From assembly GCA_018398585.1 (NCBI GenBank), contig JAGTTD010000015.1, positions 28,229,478-28,293,477 of the forward strand: 64,000 nucleotides of DNA, written 5' to 3'. This document shows positions 11,096 to 22,624 of the stretch, one piece after another (position 1 is the stretch's first letter; the number at the start of each line of letters is the position of its first letter). A program made the position numbers and the translations under genes. The notes under the pieces were generated by a model that saw only the letters and a list, made by a program, of their open reading frames with translations, was not told the origin of the DNA and ran no database searches. The stretch comes from Simmondsia chinensis (Eukaryota > Streptophyta > Magnoliopsida > Caryophyllales > Simmondsiaceae).

Positions 11096-11169
11096 GCCTT
11101 CCACCCATAATTTTACGAAGATGTTGTGACTGAAACCTAAACTTCGACAACAAGTCACATTCGAGCAAC

Positions 11170-12765
11170 CTTAGGTCTTGTTTGAAGTTGTGAAAAAAAA
11201 AAATTAAGTTTTCCAAAAGTAATATTTTTAATTTTTATTTGAAATTTTCTTAAATTTTTGCTTCTACTTCTACCTAAAAAGAGAAGTATTATTTTTCTAA
11301 TTCTGCTTAAAAGCAGAAAAACTTCTATTATTATTTAAAAATAGTTTTCTTCACAAATTAAACACCGTTAAATTTTAAAAAGTGTTCATTTTTCAAAAAA
11401 ATATTTTTTTAGAAAAAAAACTGGGTCTACCAAACCCTTACTAATGCAAATAAACAAAAGCCACGAAATGCATACCGACAAGAGACATTGCTGCTCCGTT
11501 TGGTAGAGAAGAAATCCTTTACCCTGGAAAATATTTTCCTTTGAAAAAAATTTTCCAAGAAAAATCAAATTCCACTTCGGATTTTCTGCCGTTTGTTTCA
11601 ACAGAAAACTTGTTCCCACTTTAAAGTGTTCCTTTGTTTATTTTATGAAAGAACACATTCCACCAATCATCCTATGCCTTTTTATAACCAATATAAACTC
11701 AATCAACCAAACTCAGACTCCTCCTAACATGCTCGATCCATTTTAGACGTCGCTCTTACAATTTATCTTTAATGGGAGTCACGCCTAATTTATTCCGAAT
11801 AACATCATTTCTTATCATATCCTTCCCACTATGTCCACACATCCAACGCAACATCCTCATCTCCACCACCTTCAATTAGCTTAAACCTCAAGATATTATA
11901 TCATATATTGTGAAACCTCAATATACTCAAATGATAAAAACATTTGCGGATGGTAACTTCACTTCAAACCAACAATGTAGCAGGCATCGAAAATGAAGCT
12001 AGAAATCAACAGGCTGTAAATGAGCTAAACCAAACCGCACCTTATGAGGCCCAAGCTTCAACATGTCTGGAAGCTTGTTAGATCTCAATCTCGAGCTAAA
12101 AATGAGCGGAGCCTTGAGAGCCAACTCTTATTATCATACTTCTACCTATTTCATGAAGTTTCTTTTTTAGGAAAAAAAAATTTTCTTTTTCCCTCGGAAG
12201 AAACACTTCCAAGGATTTATAAGAGTTTTTGGCTAAAAAATAAATATGTTTTTAAATAAAACTAGAAGCAAAAAAAATAGCGATTTTCTTTAAAATGGAA
12301 ATGAAAGCCAAAAAAAAAAATTCAAACAATACTCTGGTTGAAAGCACATTTTACAAAGCTGCTTCTGCAAAAACTGCTATTGAAAAAAAATATATTGTCT
12401 TCACAGTTTGACCACGTAAAGATCCCATCAAGCAAAAAGCCTAAAGAATGATTTGCAAAATAACAGAAAGGTTCTGAAGAACATTTACCAATCTTAGGCT
12501 CCGTTTGTTTCATGAGAAAAGTAAATTTTAGGAACTGGTTTTCCTTCAGAAAAGATTTTTCAAGGAAAATTGAATTCCAATTGAGGTTTTTCCTCATTTG
12601 TTTCAAAAAAAAACTTACTTCCACATTAATGTTTTCTTGTATGGTTTGAAAGAAATATTTTTCACAAATTCATGTTAAATCTGATTATATGACAATACAA
12701 GTATCAATACAACATATATAAAAAATAATAAAAAATAAAATTAACTATCAAAGCCATGTAAAATA
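11170..12765. other. Intergenic DNA with hAT-type MITE remnants
   Basis: GTTTGAAG, CCGTTTGGTAGAG and CTCCGTTTGTTTCATGAG stretches at about 11176, 11494 and 12500, each next to GGAAAA/TTTTCC-rich sequence, look like decayed hAT-type MITE ends. No coding gene was seen. Confidence 0.4.
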
Positions 12766-13184
12766 GGAAAATTATCTCTTAGATATCCCTAAAGTTTGAG
12801 CATTTATCATCTAAATATCCTATTATTATAATATATATAACAAAGTACCATGAGATACGAAATTCCATCACCTATATATACCCTATATTCGAATCTAATG
12901 AATTTTTGTTAATGTGTTATGCTAGCATTTTCAGACAAAAGAAATCACCAGATTATGATTGGGATACATATATCTTGTTCAAACTCGTGTTCCATGTTAA
13001 CAATTTTCATTTAGAATCTATCATTTTTTGGCGAAAAATACCAAATTTATAAAATTCTCAAACTTCAAAATACTTGAGTGATAAACTTTTAAATTTCAGA
13101 GTACATTATTGTATATTATAGAAATATCAGAACACCTGTGTAATAAATGTTCAAATTCCGAGATACCTAATTGATAACTTTCTC
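12766..13184. mobile_element. MITE, family M2
   Basis: The left end GGAAAATTATCTCTTAGATA is the inverse of the right end TACCTAATTGATAACTTTC. The same terminal wording occurs at 30406-30940 and 60088-60592. Confidence 0.65.
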
Positions 13185-13527
13185 ATATAATATTATATAG
13201 TAATTCAAAATGATAAACATGGTTCTTCTAAAACTATGATAAAGTAACATCTAGCTTTGTTTGATTATTCGGTCCAACTCTTGTCCGATATTAATACGTT
13301 AAAGTTATGTTCCAATTTTGATCCCTATCTGCACAATAATTACTGCGAAGGCTCTTTTACCACTGGGAATCATAATTTCCTTTATTTTACAAGGGAAATT
13401 ATTTTGCCTGGGAGAAAACATTTTTCAGTCAAAGAAAACGCGCCAAACGATAGAAAATATGAAAATCAAGAGCAATTCAGTGTTAAGACTCGATGAAATG
13501 GGGTATCCAATCCTAGAATATTATGAT

Positions 13528-13865
13528 TGAGCTGCTTGCTCCTTGGCATCTTCCTATGGCTGGAAGAATATTACCATTGAGTTTAATTGTTTAATTGCTA
13601 TTAATTTTATTTCTCGTTCTTCTCCCACTACGTGAGATTGTAGTGCAATTATTGAGGATATCATCATGTTAGCCTCTTCTACTTGTTTTATTTCTTGTCT
13701 TTTTGGTTGGTCACCTAGATCATGTAATAAGGTGGCCCATTTCGTTGCTCGTTGTCATTTGAGTCATCGTTGTACTCATCGTTGGTGGGCGGTCCCCCCT
13801 CCACCTTTGATTTCCCTTGTAAACTCTGATCGGATATTAATCTAGTTTCTCGCCCTCGGCTTTAA
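13528..13865 (+). pseudogene. LINE RNase H-domain fragment
   Basis: One frame reads GWKNITIEFNCLIAINFI, a stop, DCSAIIEDIIMLASS and PRSCNKVAHFVAR, ending in PPPLISLVNSD. This matches the C-terminal RNase H region of plant non-LTR retrotransposons, which typically ends with NKVAH-x-LAR followed by a proline-rich tail. There is at least one in-frame stop and no upstream reverse transcriptase, so it is a dead 3' fragment. It lies just outside the left arm of the inverted hAT repeat. Confidence 0.65.
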
Positions 13866-14534
13866 TGTTCAAAAAACAAAAATCCTAGAAGTTGCACGTC
13901 AATAACAATTGGGCTCAACCCCCACCATGAAATTTTAGCTAGTATTGGCCTAATTGTACTCCTTTTTGATTTGGACCCAATTTTGACACTCTTAATAAAT
14001 GTATTATATTATTTTTAAATTTATTATATAGTCAAAGCATTACTTTTGAAATTAATTATAAATAGTAATTAAATTTTAAGAAAATAAAATGCAAATTCTT
14101 GGACCCTTGTCAATGGACCACCGCAAGAAACACCATCCATTCAAACCCAACACCGTGGCGCGGCGTGGCCCACTACCACTCCATGATGACCAGAACAAAT
14201 AACGACGCCACAACTTGTCGGCAGAAGAACAACCAGCTGCAAAGCTGTAATAATCCTTCACTTTCGCGTCGCACCGACCACCACAGTTGTTACCACCTCT
14301 ATTAACACGAAACACAAACTTCTTAAACAAGTCCGCATAAGTTATATTAAGTTTCCATCATACTTCACTGATTTACATTTCATCTTACATTTGTTCTACT
14401 TAAAACCGTAATTTTTAAAATATTGTAAGTATCAAATCTTTTCTTGATTGTAAAAGAATTACTGGTTACTCGAAAACCTCTTCTTAGTTTTGGAATAATC
14501 CGATCCTTGTTGCTGTTTTAAAATAGATATAGCT

Positions 14535-15997
14535 ATGTTCAAGTACTTTAGAAGAAGAATAGCATCCGCAGCAAGAAGATATAATCCTTATTCTTCTAAG
14601 CAAAATCTCCCAGAAATGAATCTAAATGGCCTTCTTGCAGATCCAGAAAATCGACTTCAAATTACCAAATATCATCCTAATATTCGAGATCAAGTTTATA
14701 AAGCATATCTGCAAAAAGGCCCTTGCTAACCTTAAAATCAATACTTTCCATTAACAAAATATAGATAACAACAAAGACGATTCGATAAGAATTGGTTTGA
14801 CAGGTTTCCTACTTGGTTAGAGCACAGGATATCCAAAGATATTGCTTATTTCTTGTGTTGTTATCTCTTTAAAAATGATATTGAAGGTCAAGAGGACAGT
14901 GATTATTTTGTTAGCGAAGGATTCTTGAATTGGAAGAGAAGGGAGAAATTATCTCTTCATATGGGAGGTCTGAATAGTTCTCATAATAAAGCTTGGTAAA
15001 AATATGAAGAGTCAATGAATCAAAAGCAAAACATTGAGACTAGCACTCATTTATAAGTAAACAAATGAAGCTCGAGCCAATTGTAGAACATGTCTGACTG
15101 CATTGAGGCTATTAGATTGTTTCCATAGTAAGCATTTGCATTCCTTGGCCATGATAAAAACGAAGGTTTATCAAATCAAAGGAAATTTATCCAACTCTTG
15201 AAAAAATCTGGTATAATTATTTCGGATATTGATGCAATCATCTCCGAAAAATCAAAAGCTAATAGTTTCCCAAATTGAGAAAGATAGAGTCAATGGCTGC
15301 AATGGAAATTATCTAAGTAATACTTAACTATCTTGGAGAGGCCCCATTTTCTCTTCTTAATGATAAAGCCGTGATATATCAATCAAGGAACAAATGCTTG
15401 TTGTCGTTTGCTATGTAGATGATAGAGGGAACGTAATTGAGCGCTTTTTTGTCATACCAATGCAAGTGCTCTTACATTGACGACTGCCATTGATGACGTC
15501 CTATACAGACAAGGTCTTAGTATGTCGAGATAGTGAGGTCTAGGTTATGGTAGAATAAGTAATATGCAAGATCAGATAAATGGCTTGAAATCTCGAGGAA
15601 CCCATGTGCATATTACATTCATTGCTTGCACATAAATCGCAACTAGCTCTAGTAGTTGTTGCAAAGAACCATGACCATATTTCTTCACTGTTTGAGTTTA
15701 TAACCAAAGGGTTGAATATTGTTGGATTTTCATGCAAACGTCGAGTTATGCTTAAAGAGAACAAGTTGAAATATTGTTGAAAACACTTTAAACTTGGAAG
15801 TTTTCAATTGTACGGGATTTAAATTACAAAACTAGAGTCATAAGCTCGAGTTCAATACACTGGGGCTCACATTATAACACTTTATTGGGCTTGATTTATA
15901 AGTTTGATTCAATGGTTGATGTGTTGGAATTTATCGATAAAGATACTGAAGAAACAATTCATCAAACGGAAGCATAAAACAGAGTGAACATGCTTCT
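14535..15997 (+). pseudogene. hAT-family transposase with TTF-type zinc finger, left-arm copy
   Basis: The open start MFKYFRRRIASAARRYNPYS continues to YHPNIRDQVYKAYLQKGPC before a stop at about 14728. Beyond it, in broken frames, are FDRFPTWLEHRISKDIAYFL, CCYLFKNDIEGQ, SEGFLNWKRREKL, GGLNSSHN and IERFFVI. This order matches plant TTF-type zinc-finger proteins with a C-terminal hAT dimerisation domain. The YHPN and KGPC segments are hallmarks of the domain, which binds DNA in hAT-derived transposases. Several stops and frameshifts disrupt it, and the catalytic and dimerisation regions are absent because the copy stops at the palindrome centre. Confidence 0.75.
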
Positions 15998-16032
15998 ATG
16001 ATTTGAAATGGCTTAATTCACATAATCAAAAG

Positions 16033-17492
16033 ATAGAAGCATGTCCACTATGCTTTATGATTCTGTACGATGAATTATTTCTTTAGCATCTTTACTAATA
16101 AATTTCAACACATCAACTATTACATCAAACATATGAATCTCACTAAAGTGTTATAATGTGGGCCCCAACGTGTGTCACTCAAGCTTCTAAGACTAATTTT
16201 CTGATTTAAATCAGGTTCACTTGAAAGCTCCCAAGATTAAAGTACTTCAACAACCTTTTAACTTGTTCTCCCTAAGCATATCTTGACATTTCCATGAAGA
16301 TCCAACAATCTTCAACAATATGGTTATAAACTCAAAAGATGAAGTACGGTCATGGTTCCTTGCAACGGCTACTAGAACTAGTAGCAATTGAAGAGCAAAG
16401 CAAGAAATGTAATATGCACATGGTTCTGATTCATGATTAGTGATTTTAAGCCATTAAACTAACATCACATATTACTTGTTATATCATAACCTTGACCGCA
16501 CAAATTGTAACATACTAAGGCCTTCTATATAACGCGTCATCAATAGTTGTCTTCAATGTACGAACACTTGTATCAGTTACATACTCTACACGCAAAAAGC
16601 ACTCAATTATGTTTTCCTCTATCATCTACATGGCGAATCACAACAACCATTTGCTCCTTAAGTGGTATGTCACAGGCTCCATAATTAAGAAGAGAAGGAC
16701 ATCCCCAAGAACGCTAAGTATTACTTTGATCATTTCCATAACACATCCACTAACTGTCTTTCAACAGTTGAGAAGCTATTAGCTTTAGATTCTTTGGCGC
16801 TTCTTTAAGATGACTACATCAATATCCGAACTAATTCTACCGAAACTTTTCAAGACATGGATTTGACGAATCTTCACTTTCATCACAACCACGAAATGCA
16901 AACGCTTGCAACGAAAGCAATCCAAGAGCCTCGTTATTAGCAGTCAAACATGCTCTATAATAGCTCAAGCTTCATTTATTTACTTATGAATACTAATATA
17001 AACTTTCATAAATCTTTATATTTCCCTGAGTTTTATTATGAGAACTATTTATAGCTCCCACATGAGGAGATAAGCTCTCTCTTCTCTTCCAATTTTAAGA
17101 TCCTTCGCCAACAAAATGATTACCGCCACTTTACCTCCGATATCATTGTTATAGAGATAACAACACAAGCAATAAGCAACATCTTTAAATATATTATACT
17201 ATAAGCAAGTAGAAAACTCATCAAACCAATCCTTATTGAAGCATCTTTATTGTCCACATTTTGTTAATGAAAAGTTGTGGTTTCAAGGTTAACAAAGGCC
17301 CCTTTGTAAATATGCTCTACAAACTTGATCTCGGATATTAGGATGACAATTGTTAACTCCAAGACAATTTCCAAAATCTGCAAGAAGGATCTCTAGATTA
17401 ATTTTTGGACCATTTTACTTGAACAAACAAGTATTTCAACTCCTTGTGATGGAGGAGATTTCCTTTTAAAGTACTTAAACACAGTTATATCT
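16033..17492 (-). pseudogene. hAT-family transposase with TTF-type zinc finger, right-arm copy
   Basis: This is the reverse-complement partner of the left-arm copy, truncated at the same point. The position of the left copy's ATG reads GTG here (about 17491 on the minus strand), so the start is lost. The recognisable TTF segment around 17290-17360 (CATCCTAATATCCGAGATCA on the minus strand) is preserved, with an early stop after it. No functional protein is expected. Confidence 0.65.
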
Positions 17493-18262
17493 GTTTCAAA
17501 ACAACAAGCCACAAGGATTAGATTATTCCAAAATTAAGAAAGGATTCTCAAGCAACAAATAATTCTTATGCAATAAAAAAAAAATTTGATACTTCTTACT
17601 AGAATTGAAAAAGTAAGGTTTTAATTAGAACCAATATGAGATGAAAAGGGTGGTTGCAAATCAATGTATTTATGATACAAATTTAATAGAAGTTACATTG
17701 GCTAATTCAAATTCCACAGAGGCGGTGACCACACAAAAATGCTTGGCCATGGTGGTCAATGGATACTACGGTTCATGCGATCTGACACAAAAGTGGGAAA
17801 CCACTAGGGCTTTCCGATCGGTCGATCATCCATTGACTAGTTGTGGATCGTCCACTCTCAGTCATTTCCATCCTGGTGATACATTGTGGAACAGCCGTTG
17901 GTGAGAGTACCATTGTGTTGCAGTCATCCCGCAAAAAGGGTTCTTTTGTTCTTTTGCTAGGAGGGTCTTGGGGGTTTCCAAACAGTTTAATTCAATTTTT
18001 TAAATTTAATCACTATTTACAATTAATTTTAAAATTTAATGTCCTGATTATATATAAAAATGACTAAATAATACAATAAATTTATTAAAAACATCAAATT
18101 TGGGCCCAAATTTAAAATACCAAAATTTAGCTCATACCAATTACACATTCCAATCGCAGTAGGCTTTGCTATTTTTAAAGCGGTTAAAAAAAAAAAAAGT
18201 GCTAAAATTGGCCCGTACTAGCAAAAATTTCAGGGTGGGCTCTCTACACGAATCCGCCACTG

Positions 18263-18376
18263 CCTAAAACGTCATCCTAAGACCTCAACCTCGATAGTCT
18301 CTTTCATTGGTACGTACTCGTTGTCTAAGATGTCATTCTAAGACCTCAACCTCGATGGTCTTTTTCATTGGTAATT
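18263..18376. repeat. Two-copy tandem duplication, about 62-bp period
   Basis: CTAAGACCTCAACCTCGAT occurs at about 18278 and again at about 18340, each followed by GGTCTTTTTCATTGG-like text. It sits directly next to the hAT terminus. Confidence 0.6.
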
Positions 18377-19223
18377 AGTTTCAGGAAGATAATGCTGCCT
18401 CATTACTGCATTCTCAAGGTTTTTCCTGGAAGAAGGTATGAATATAGACAAGTAGACCGAAATCAATCCAATTAGAACACAACTGAGGAAAGATACAGCT
18501 TTTTTTACAACGGCATGAAAGATATGACTTTTTCTTCAACTATCAAAGGGAGAGGAGATGAACTCCGAACCTAAAGACCTATAACTTAGGCGTGGACAGC
18601 CATGAACCGGGCATAAGCATATCATCATACTCTTCTCCCAAAAAAAAAAAAAAAAAAAAAAATGTCACACTATTCTCCCAAACAAAAACCCAAATGAAAA
18701 CATGGATTGAGTTCAGCATCACAAAACGGGCAAGAACTCTTTATATTCGTAGTTCTAAAGGGCTCTAATACAAACGTTTGACACCATGTAGGGTAGGTTA
18801 CATGGATTGAGAAAGGTACCCAAATGAAACACCAAACCCCATGTTTGGTAACAAGGTAAAGAGGGGCAAGAGTGTGGTAAACCCTTACCCTTGTTTGACA
18901 ATTATTTTGAGAGAAAATGTGGTAAATTACCCTGATTTTGGGGTATAAACGGGTGCAAGGTAAACCTTTTATCTATATTTTAATTGTAATTTTCTTTAAC
19001 CTTATCCCCTATTTACAGGTTATCAAACAAGGGCAATCCATTTACCCCGCATTGCCCTTATTCCTCTTTATTTAACATATTTAAATAAGAGTAGAATAAT
19101 CATTGTCCTCTATTCTTTACTCCAATTTACCCTCCCTCTCTTTACCCTTCGGACAACAAAGAAGACCAGCATTATTGTTTAATTCACAAAATTACACTTT
19201 TCACACGATCTATCAACAAAAAA
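18377..19223. other. Intergenic DNA with a MITE-like element and a possible SINE
   Basis: 18500-18600 carries a box B-like element on the minus strand. 18838-19040 begins TGTTTGGTAACAAGG and ends CAGGTTATCAAACAAGG, consistent with a short inverted-repeat element. No gene was seen. Confidence 0.4.
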
Positions 19224-19808
19224 TCAATGAGTGAAAGCATAAAAAGCAGTAGAAATATAAACCAAGAGTGCAGAAGTAACCAGTATAACCAAAGCCGTAA
19301 CCGAGTGTACCGTCGATTTGCTCCCACAGCTCAGCAACCCTAACCGAATCTGGATCACATTCACCATGGATAGCATCAAGAACAAGCACCCCATCACGCT
19401 CCCAATCGCTGATCCAAGCATCCCAATTCTTAGCACTTTTGCATTAATATGAACCCTAAAAGCCTCATCAACATCCTTGCTATTAAGGATGTTGATGGCG
19501 AGTTTTAGCCCTTGAGCAACGAGTGAAGAGAAGAGGAAGAAACTGAAGGAGACAACCTCGAATACGAGGAGCTTGCGTGCGACGTCAATGCCTGGGTCGC
19601 AGGCAGAGCGGTTTTCTAGGCTGTGCTGCCCCGGCGTTGCCAGGGAAAGGCCAACAAAGACCGCAATTGTGAATAGAGAGTTCACGTTTACGAGGCCGTC
19701 AAGAGCAGTGACATGGACGGCGGTGGTTGTGGGGGCGGAGAAGACGGCAGTGCGGCGATTTGAATTGGGGTAGTATTCGGATCTGCAAATTGGATGGAAG
19801 CAAGGTTG
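19224..19808 (-). CDS. Plant-specific multi-pass membrane protein (MEE60-like?), N-terminus not found
   Basis: The frame is open from about 19808 to the stop at 19224. It begins FHPICRSEYYPNSNRR, passes through TTTAVHVTALDGLVNVNSLF and ends STAFYAFTH. I recognise a conserved plant family of small membrane proteins; my recollection that Arabidopsis MEE60 belongs to it is uncertain. Hydrophobic segments include LFTIAVFVGLSLA, VVSFSFFLFSSLVA, GMLGSAIGSVMGCLFLML and ALVILVTSALLVYI, giving four probable membrane spans. No ATG lies between the upstream in-frame stop (19809-19811) and the conserved region. Immediately upstream is GTTGTCAAAATCGGATTCTA-type repetitive DNA. Either a first exon lies further out or a repeat insertion removed the start. 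The body has no frameshift, so the locus is recently damaged or still used from an upstream exon. Confidence 0.65.
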   Translation of the reverse strand, partial: QPCFHPICRSEYYPNSNRRTAVFSAPTTTAVHVTALDGLVNVNSLFTIAVFVGLSLATPGQHSLENRSACDPGIDVARKLLVFEVVSFSFFLFSSLVAQGLKLAINILNSKDVDEAFRVHINAKVLRIGMLGSAIGSVMGCLFLMLSMVNVIQIRLGLLSCGSKSTVHSVTALVILVTSALLVYISTAFYAFTH

Positions 19809-20239
19809 TCAAAATCGGATTCTACCTAGATTGTCTAGGGCTTTCAAAATCGGGATTGTAGGATCAAATAGAGAATCGTTAGATTTTATTAAGTGTATAT
19901 TATAATCATTTTTTGTATATACCTCACAAAACTATTGTATAAGACCCTAACTTATAAAGGATATATACAAGAAATGTAACTTCATGAAATAATACATCAT
20001 CATGTAACATAAATATGTCATTCTATGCTCAAATAATTGTAAGTGCTTTCAAGATGATATGGTGCTAATCGAGTTTTATATTAGCTAATGCAAGATTATA
20101 ACTTGAACTAAGTTTATTTAAGTGTGTGAGAGTGTATAAGAAAATGACTTTAGTTTACAATGCGCACTTGAATTGTTACTTGTTAACTTTTTATTTATGT
20201 GCCGTGGTAGGATCGAAGTAGGACCTGTATAATCATATA
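19809..20239. repeat. Repeat-like DNA upstream of the membrane-protein gene
   Basis: Sequence such as CAAAATCGGGATTGTAGGATC resembles the reverse complement of text near 24330-24400 (GATTCTATGTTGAATCCC, CTAACAACCTTGG). It is probably a decayed transposon. Confidence 0.4.
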
Positions 20240-20378
20240 ATCAAAGCTGGGAGTCCTCGAAAACAGTCTCCTTTTAGGGTAACACTTGAAAGGGTAAGAC
20301 TGTGTACATCTCACCCTCCCCAAACCTTGCTTTGGAGGGAACTCTTTGAGGCACTGCCTCTGTTGTCGTTATTGTTGT
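20240..20378 (+). mobile_element. Au-like SINE, 5' shortened
   Basis: The body landmarks are AGCTGGGAGTCCTCGAAAAC, AGGGTAACACTTG, GTGTACATCTCACC and GAGGCACTG, followed by a TTG/TTAT tail. No head is present. Confidence 0.65.
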
Positions 20379-20449
20379 AATTCTATCACTAGTTTCGTAG
20401 AAACGCAAAGGCGAGGGCCGGACATAACCCCAAGCAACTAGTGGCAATT

Positions 20450-21065
20450 GGGTCATTTCGGTCAAGTTTGGGTGAACCCATTAGGGTTTGGGTTATTTCA
20501 GGTTTATAATAAACTCAGGTGGGGTCAGGCTCGGGTCACTTTCGAGTTTTACCTGTACTCGGGTCCGATGGGTCTGGGTTAAGTTATTTCGGGGTTGGAT
20601 CACTTTGATTTTGAGTGGTCTTGGGTTCAGATTGATCTTGGGTCAGGCTGTATAGATTTCAGGTCTTCATAATCGTATTATTTAGTGCTTTGGTGATATG
20701 AACCAGCTACAAAAGTTTAAATTATACCAAATATTTTACCAATATATTTATTATATTATCAATATATGTGCTCAATAATATGTTATGAAGTTCAATTGGA
20801 CTTTTGACAACTAATAACTCTCACTGAATTTAAAGACCTTGGTAAATTTAGCTTTCAAGTGTTCAGGTCAGGTTGGTTCAGGTCAATGGTGGGTCGAGTC
20901 AGGTCAATTTGGTATAGCGTTATTTTCAAGTCAAGCAAAGAACTGGTCGGTTTGTTGCAGGTCGGGTCATTTCAGTTTCAGGTTTAATTATTTACGACAT
21001 ACTTTCGGTTCGGGTTGGGTCGGTTTACGGATTTTTCAAGTTAATTTTTCGGGTCAGGTTGAATT
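20450..21065 (+). repeat. Degenerate GGGTCATTTCGGGTT-type motif array
   Basis: Imperfect units of about 15-25 bp recur, for example GGGTCATTTCGGTC, TCGGGTCACTTTCG and TCGGGTTGGGTCGG. No protein is encoded. A related array lies at 22900-23420 and on the opposite strand at 24570-25110. Confidence 0.5.
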
Positions 21066-21163
21066 TGTCACCTGGGACCCTCAAATTTTAGGGGCCCAAA
21101 TTTTTGGATTGTGGTTTTCAAAATAGCAATAGCTAATATTAATGTCTTTTATGATTAAAATTT

Positions 21164-21310
21164 ATTTTTTTGTTTTCTAGGATTGGGGGCCCTTCGGATA
21201 CAGCCTCCTTTAAGGGTAGCACCCTGTAGGGGTAAGCAACGTACATTTCACCCCCAAACCCTATCTTGACGAGAGCCTCTTAGGCACTAGTTTGTTATTG
21301 TAGTTATTGT
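21164..21310 (+). mobile_element. Au-like SINE inserted in a dispersed repeat
   Basis: The body runs GATTGGGGGCCCTTCGG to GAGCCTCTTAGGCAC with a TTGTTATTG tail. ATGATTAAAATTT (21151-21163) and ATAATTAAAATTT (21311-21323) are the target duplication. The surrounding repeat, about 21075-21390, has an uninterrupted relative at 4290-4475. Confidence 0.75.
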
Positions 21311-21464
21311 ATAATTAAAATTTCTATAATTTGTCGTATATGATGGCCCCATTTGTAATTTCCAATTAAGGCCCCAAAAATGTCAGGACTGGCATTGTCA
21401 ATGCATCTTAAGTTTCTAGAAAATTAAGATTCTATTTCAAATTAGGATCGATTGTTTAACATGG

Positions 21465-21687
21465 TGCTCTTATGCTCTTACGCTTGATGCTTTTATGCTT
21501 TATACGTCATGCTTCATGCTTGTATGCATGTTTGCCTCTCTTCTTCTCAGGTTGGGGATCCTTAGACACAGCCCCCCTTAAGGGTAACACCCTAAAGGGG
21601 TAAGGCTGCATACATCCTCCCCCCCCCCCCCCCGACCCTGCATATGCGGGAGCCCTTGAGGCACTGGTTCAGTTGTTATTGTTGTTT
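21465..21687 (+). mobile_element. Au-like SINE with ATGCTT-rich head
   Basis: The head has repeated CTTATGCTCTTACGCTTGATG-like units and reaches CTTCTTCTCAGGTTGGGG. The body includes a run of about 15 C residues near 21618-21633 and ends (TTG)n. TTTAACATGG at 21455-21464 and 21688-21697 is a short target duplication. Confidence 0.75.
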
Positions 21688-21832
21688 TTTAACATGGGAT
21701 CATAGCAGTTACCAGTCCGGAGTTTAATAGAGATGGATGGAAGAGGAAATTGGAGTTGGATTCGGATTTCGGAAATTAGGGTTTCCGAAATCTAGGTTTA
21801 GAAATCGTATCTTAGAATGGAGATTTTTCAAA

Positions 21833-21834
<2 letters not shown>

Positions 21835-21880
<46 letters not shown>

Positions 21881-21916
21881 CGTCCATGGATGGAGAGAGA
21901 GAGAGAGAGAGAGAGG
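21835..21916. repeat. (GA)n microsatellite, two blocks
   Basis: Two GA runs (about 21838-21873 and 21894-21914) are separated by CTTACTCGTCCATGGATG. Apparent serine/leucine-rich ORFs on the minus strand are products of this repeat. Confidence 0.9.
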
Positions 21917-22087
21917 GGAGCTGGTGTTGATTGCTGGAGAAGATGATGAATCGCTGGGGATTTCGTCGTGCGCGTGAGATAGTGAGAGTGAAGAAAGAGA
22001 CAGAAGAGTGGGGCAGTCAATAGAATCAATGTCTGAGATGGACAAGAGAGAGAATCAAGGAATTTATTACGTTAAATAAATTAAAAA

Positions 22088-22622
22088 ATTATTTATATTC
22101 TAGTACTCTAATATTTTTAAAAATAATAAAAAGAATTCTGATCTTTTTAGATTATTAAAAATGCTCCTAAAGTTTTATCGTATCAATAAAAAAACCTCTC
22201 TCAAGCGTGATGACGTCATTTTTCATCGACAGTGCTGAAGTGGCAATTGATTTTTATTAATGTTATAATAAAATGACCTAAAATATACTTCAATGTCATT
22301 ATTAGTACTTTATAAATACAAAATTTGAGATATTGTATTATGTAGAAGCTATTTATTTTCGCTTAATTTGTTTTAAAATATAGTTATTAAAGGGTATTTT
22401 TGTCATTTTATTGTAGTATTAATAAAAACACAGTTGTCACATTAGTTCTTTCAACTAAAAATGACATCATAAAGTCAGAGAGAAGCCTTTCTATTAAGGT
22501 AACAAAAATTTAGGGGCCTTTTTATTAATACAACAAAAACTAAGGAACCTTTTTAATAATTCAAAAAGGTCAGGTCCTTTTTATTATTTCCAAAAACGTC
22601 AAGGTACTAAAATATAAATAAC
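22088..22622. mobile_element. MITE, family M1, carrying TGACGTCA
   Basis: The left end TTATTTATATTCTAGTACTC is inverted at the right end (GTACTAAAATATAAATAA). Both ends are followed inward by AATAATAAAAAG or its complement. TGACGTCA lies at 22211-22218. A second copy is at 26579-27293. Confidence 0.75.
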
Positions 22623-22624
22623 CC

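Larger units (their letters stand above)
13905..18262. repeat. 4.3-kb inverted repeat made of two hAT (TTF-type) element copies
   Basis: The left arm, about 13905-16000, pairs as reverse complement with the right arm, about 16032-18250, around a short unpaired centre at about 16001-16031. Matching landmarks include TTTTGGAATAATC near 14490 against GATTATTCCAAAA near 17520; AAGAACCATGACC near 15663 against GGTCATGGTTCCTTG near 16349; and GGGCTCACATTATAACACTT near 15863 against AAGTGTTATAATGTGGGCCC near 16146. By eye the arms are about three-quarters identical with indels. The outer right end is CGAATCCGCCACTG at 18249-18262, the inverse of a CAGTGGCGGATTCG hAT-like terminus. The matching left terminus was not found. 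A transcript across both arms could fold into a long hairpin. Confidence 0.75.

Noticed and set aside
21724..22045. Two minus-strand ORFs rich in serine and leucine
   Set aside because: They are translations of the (GA)n microsatellite and show no other conserved sequence.
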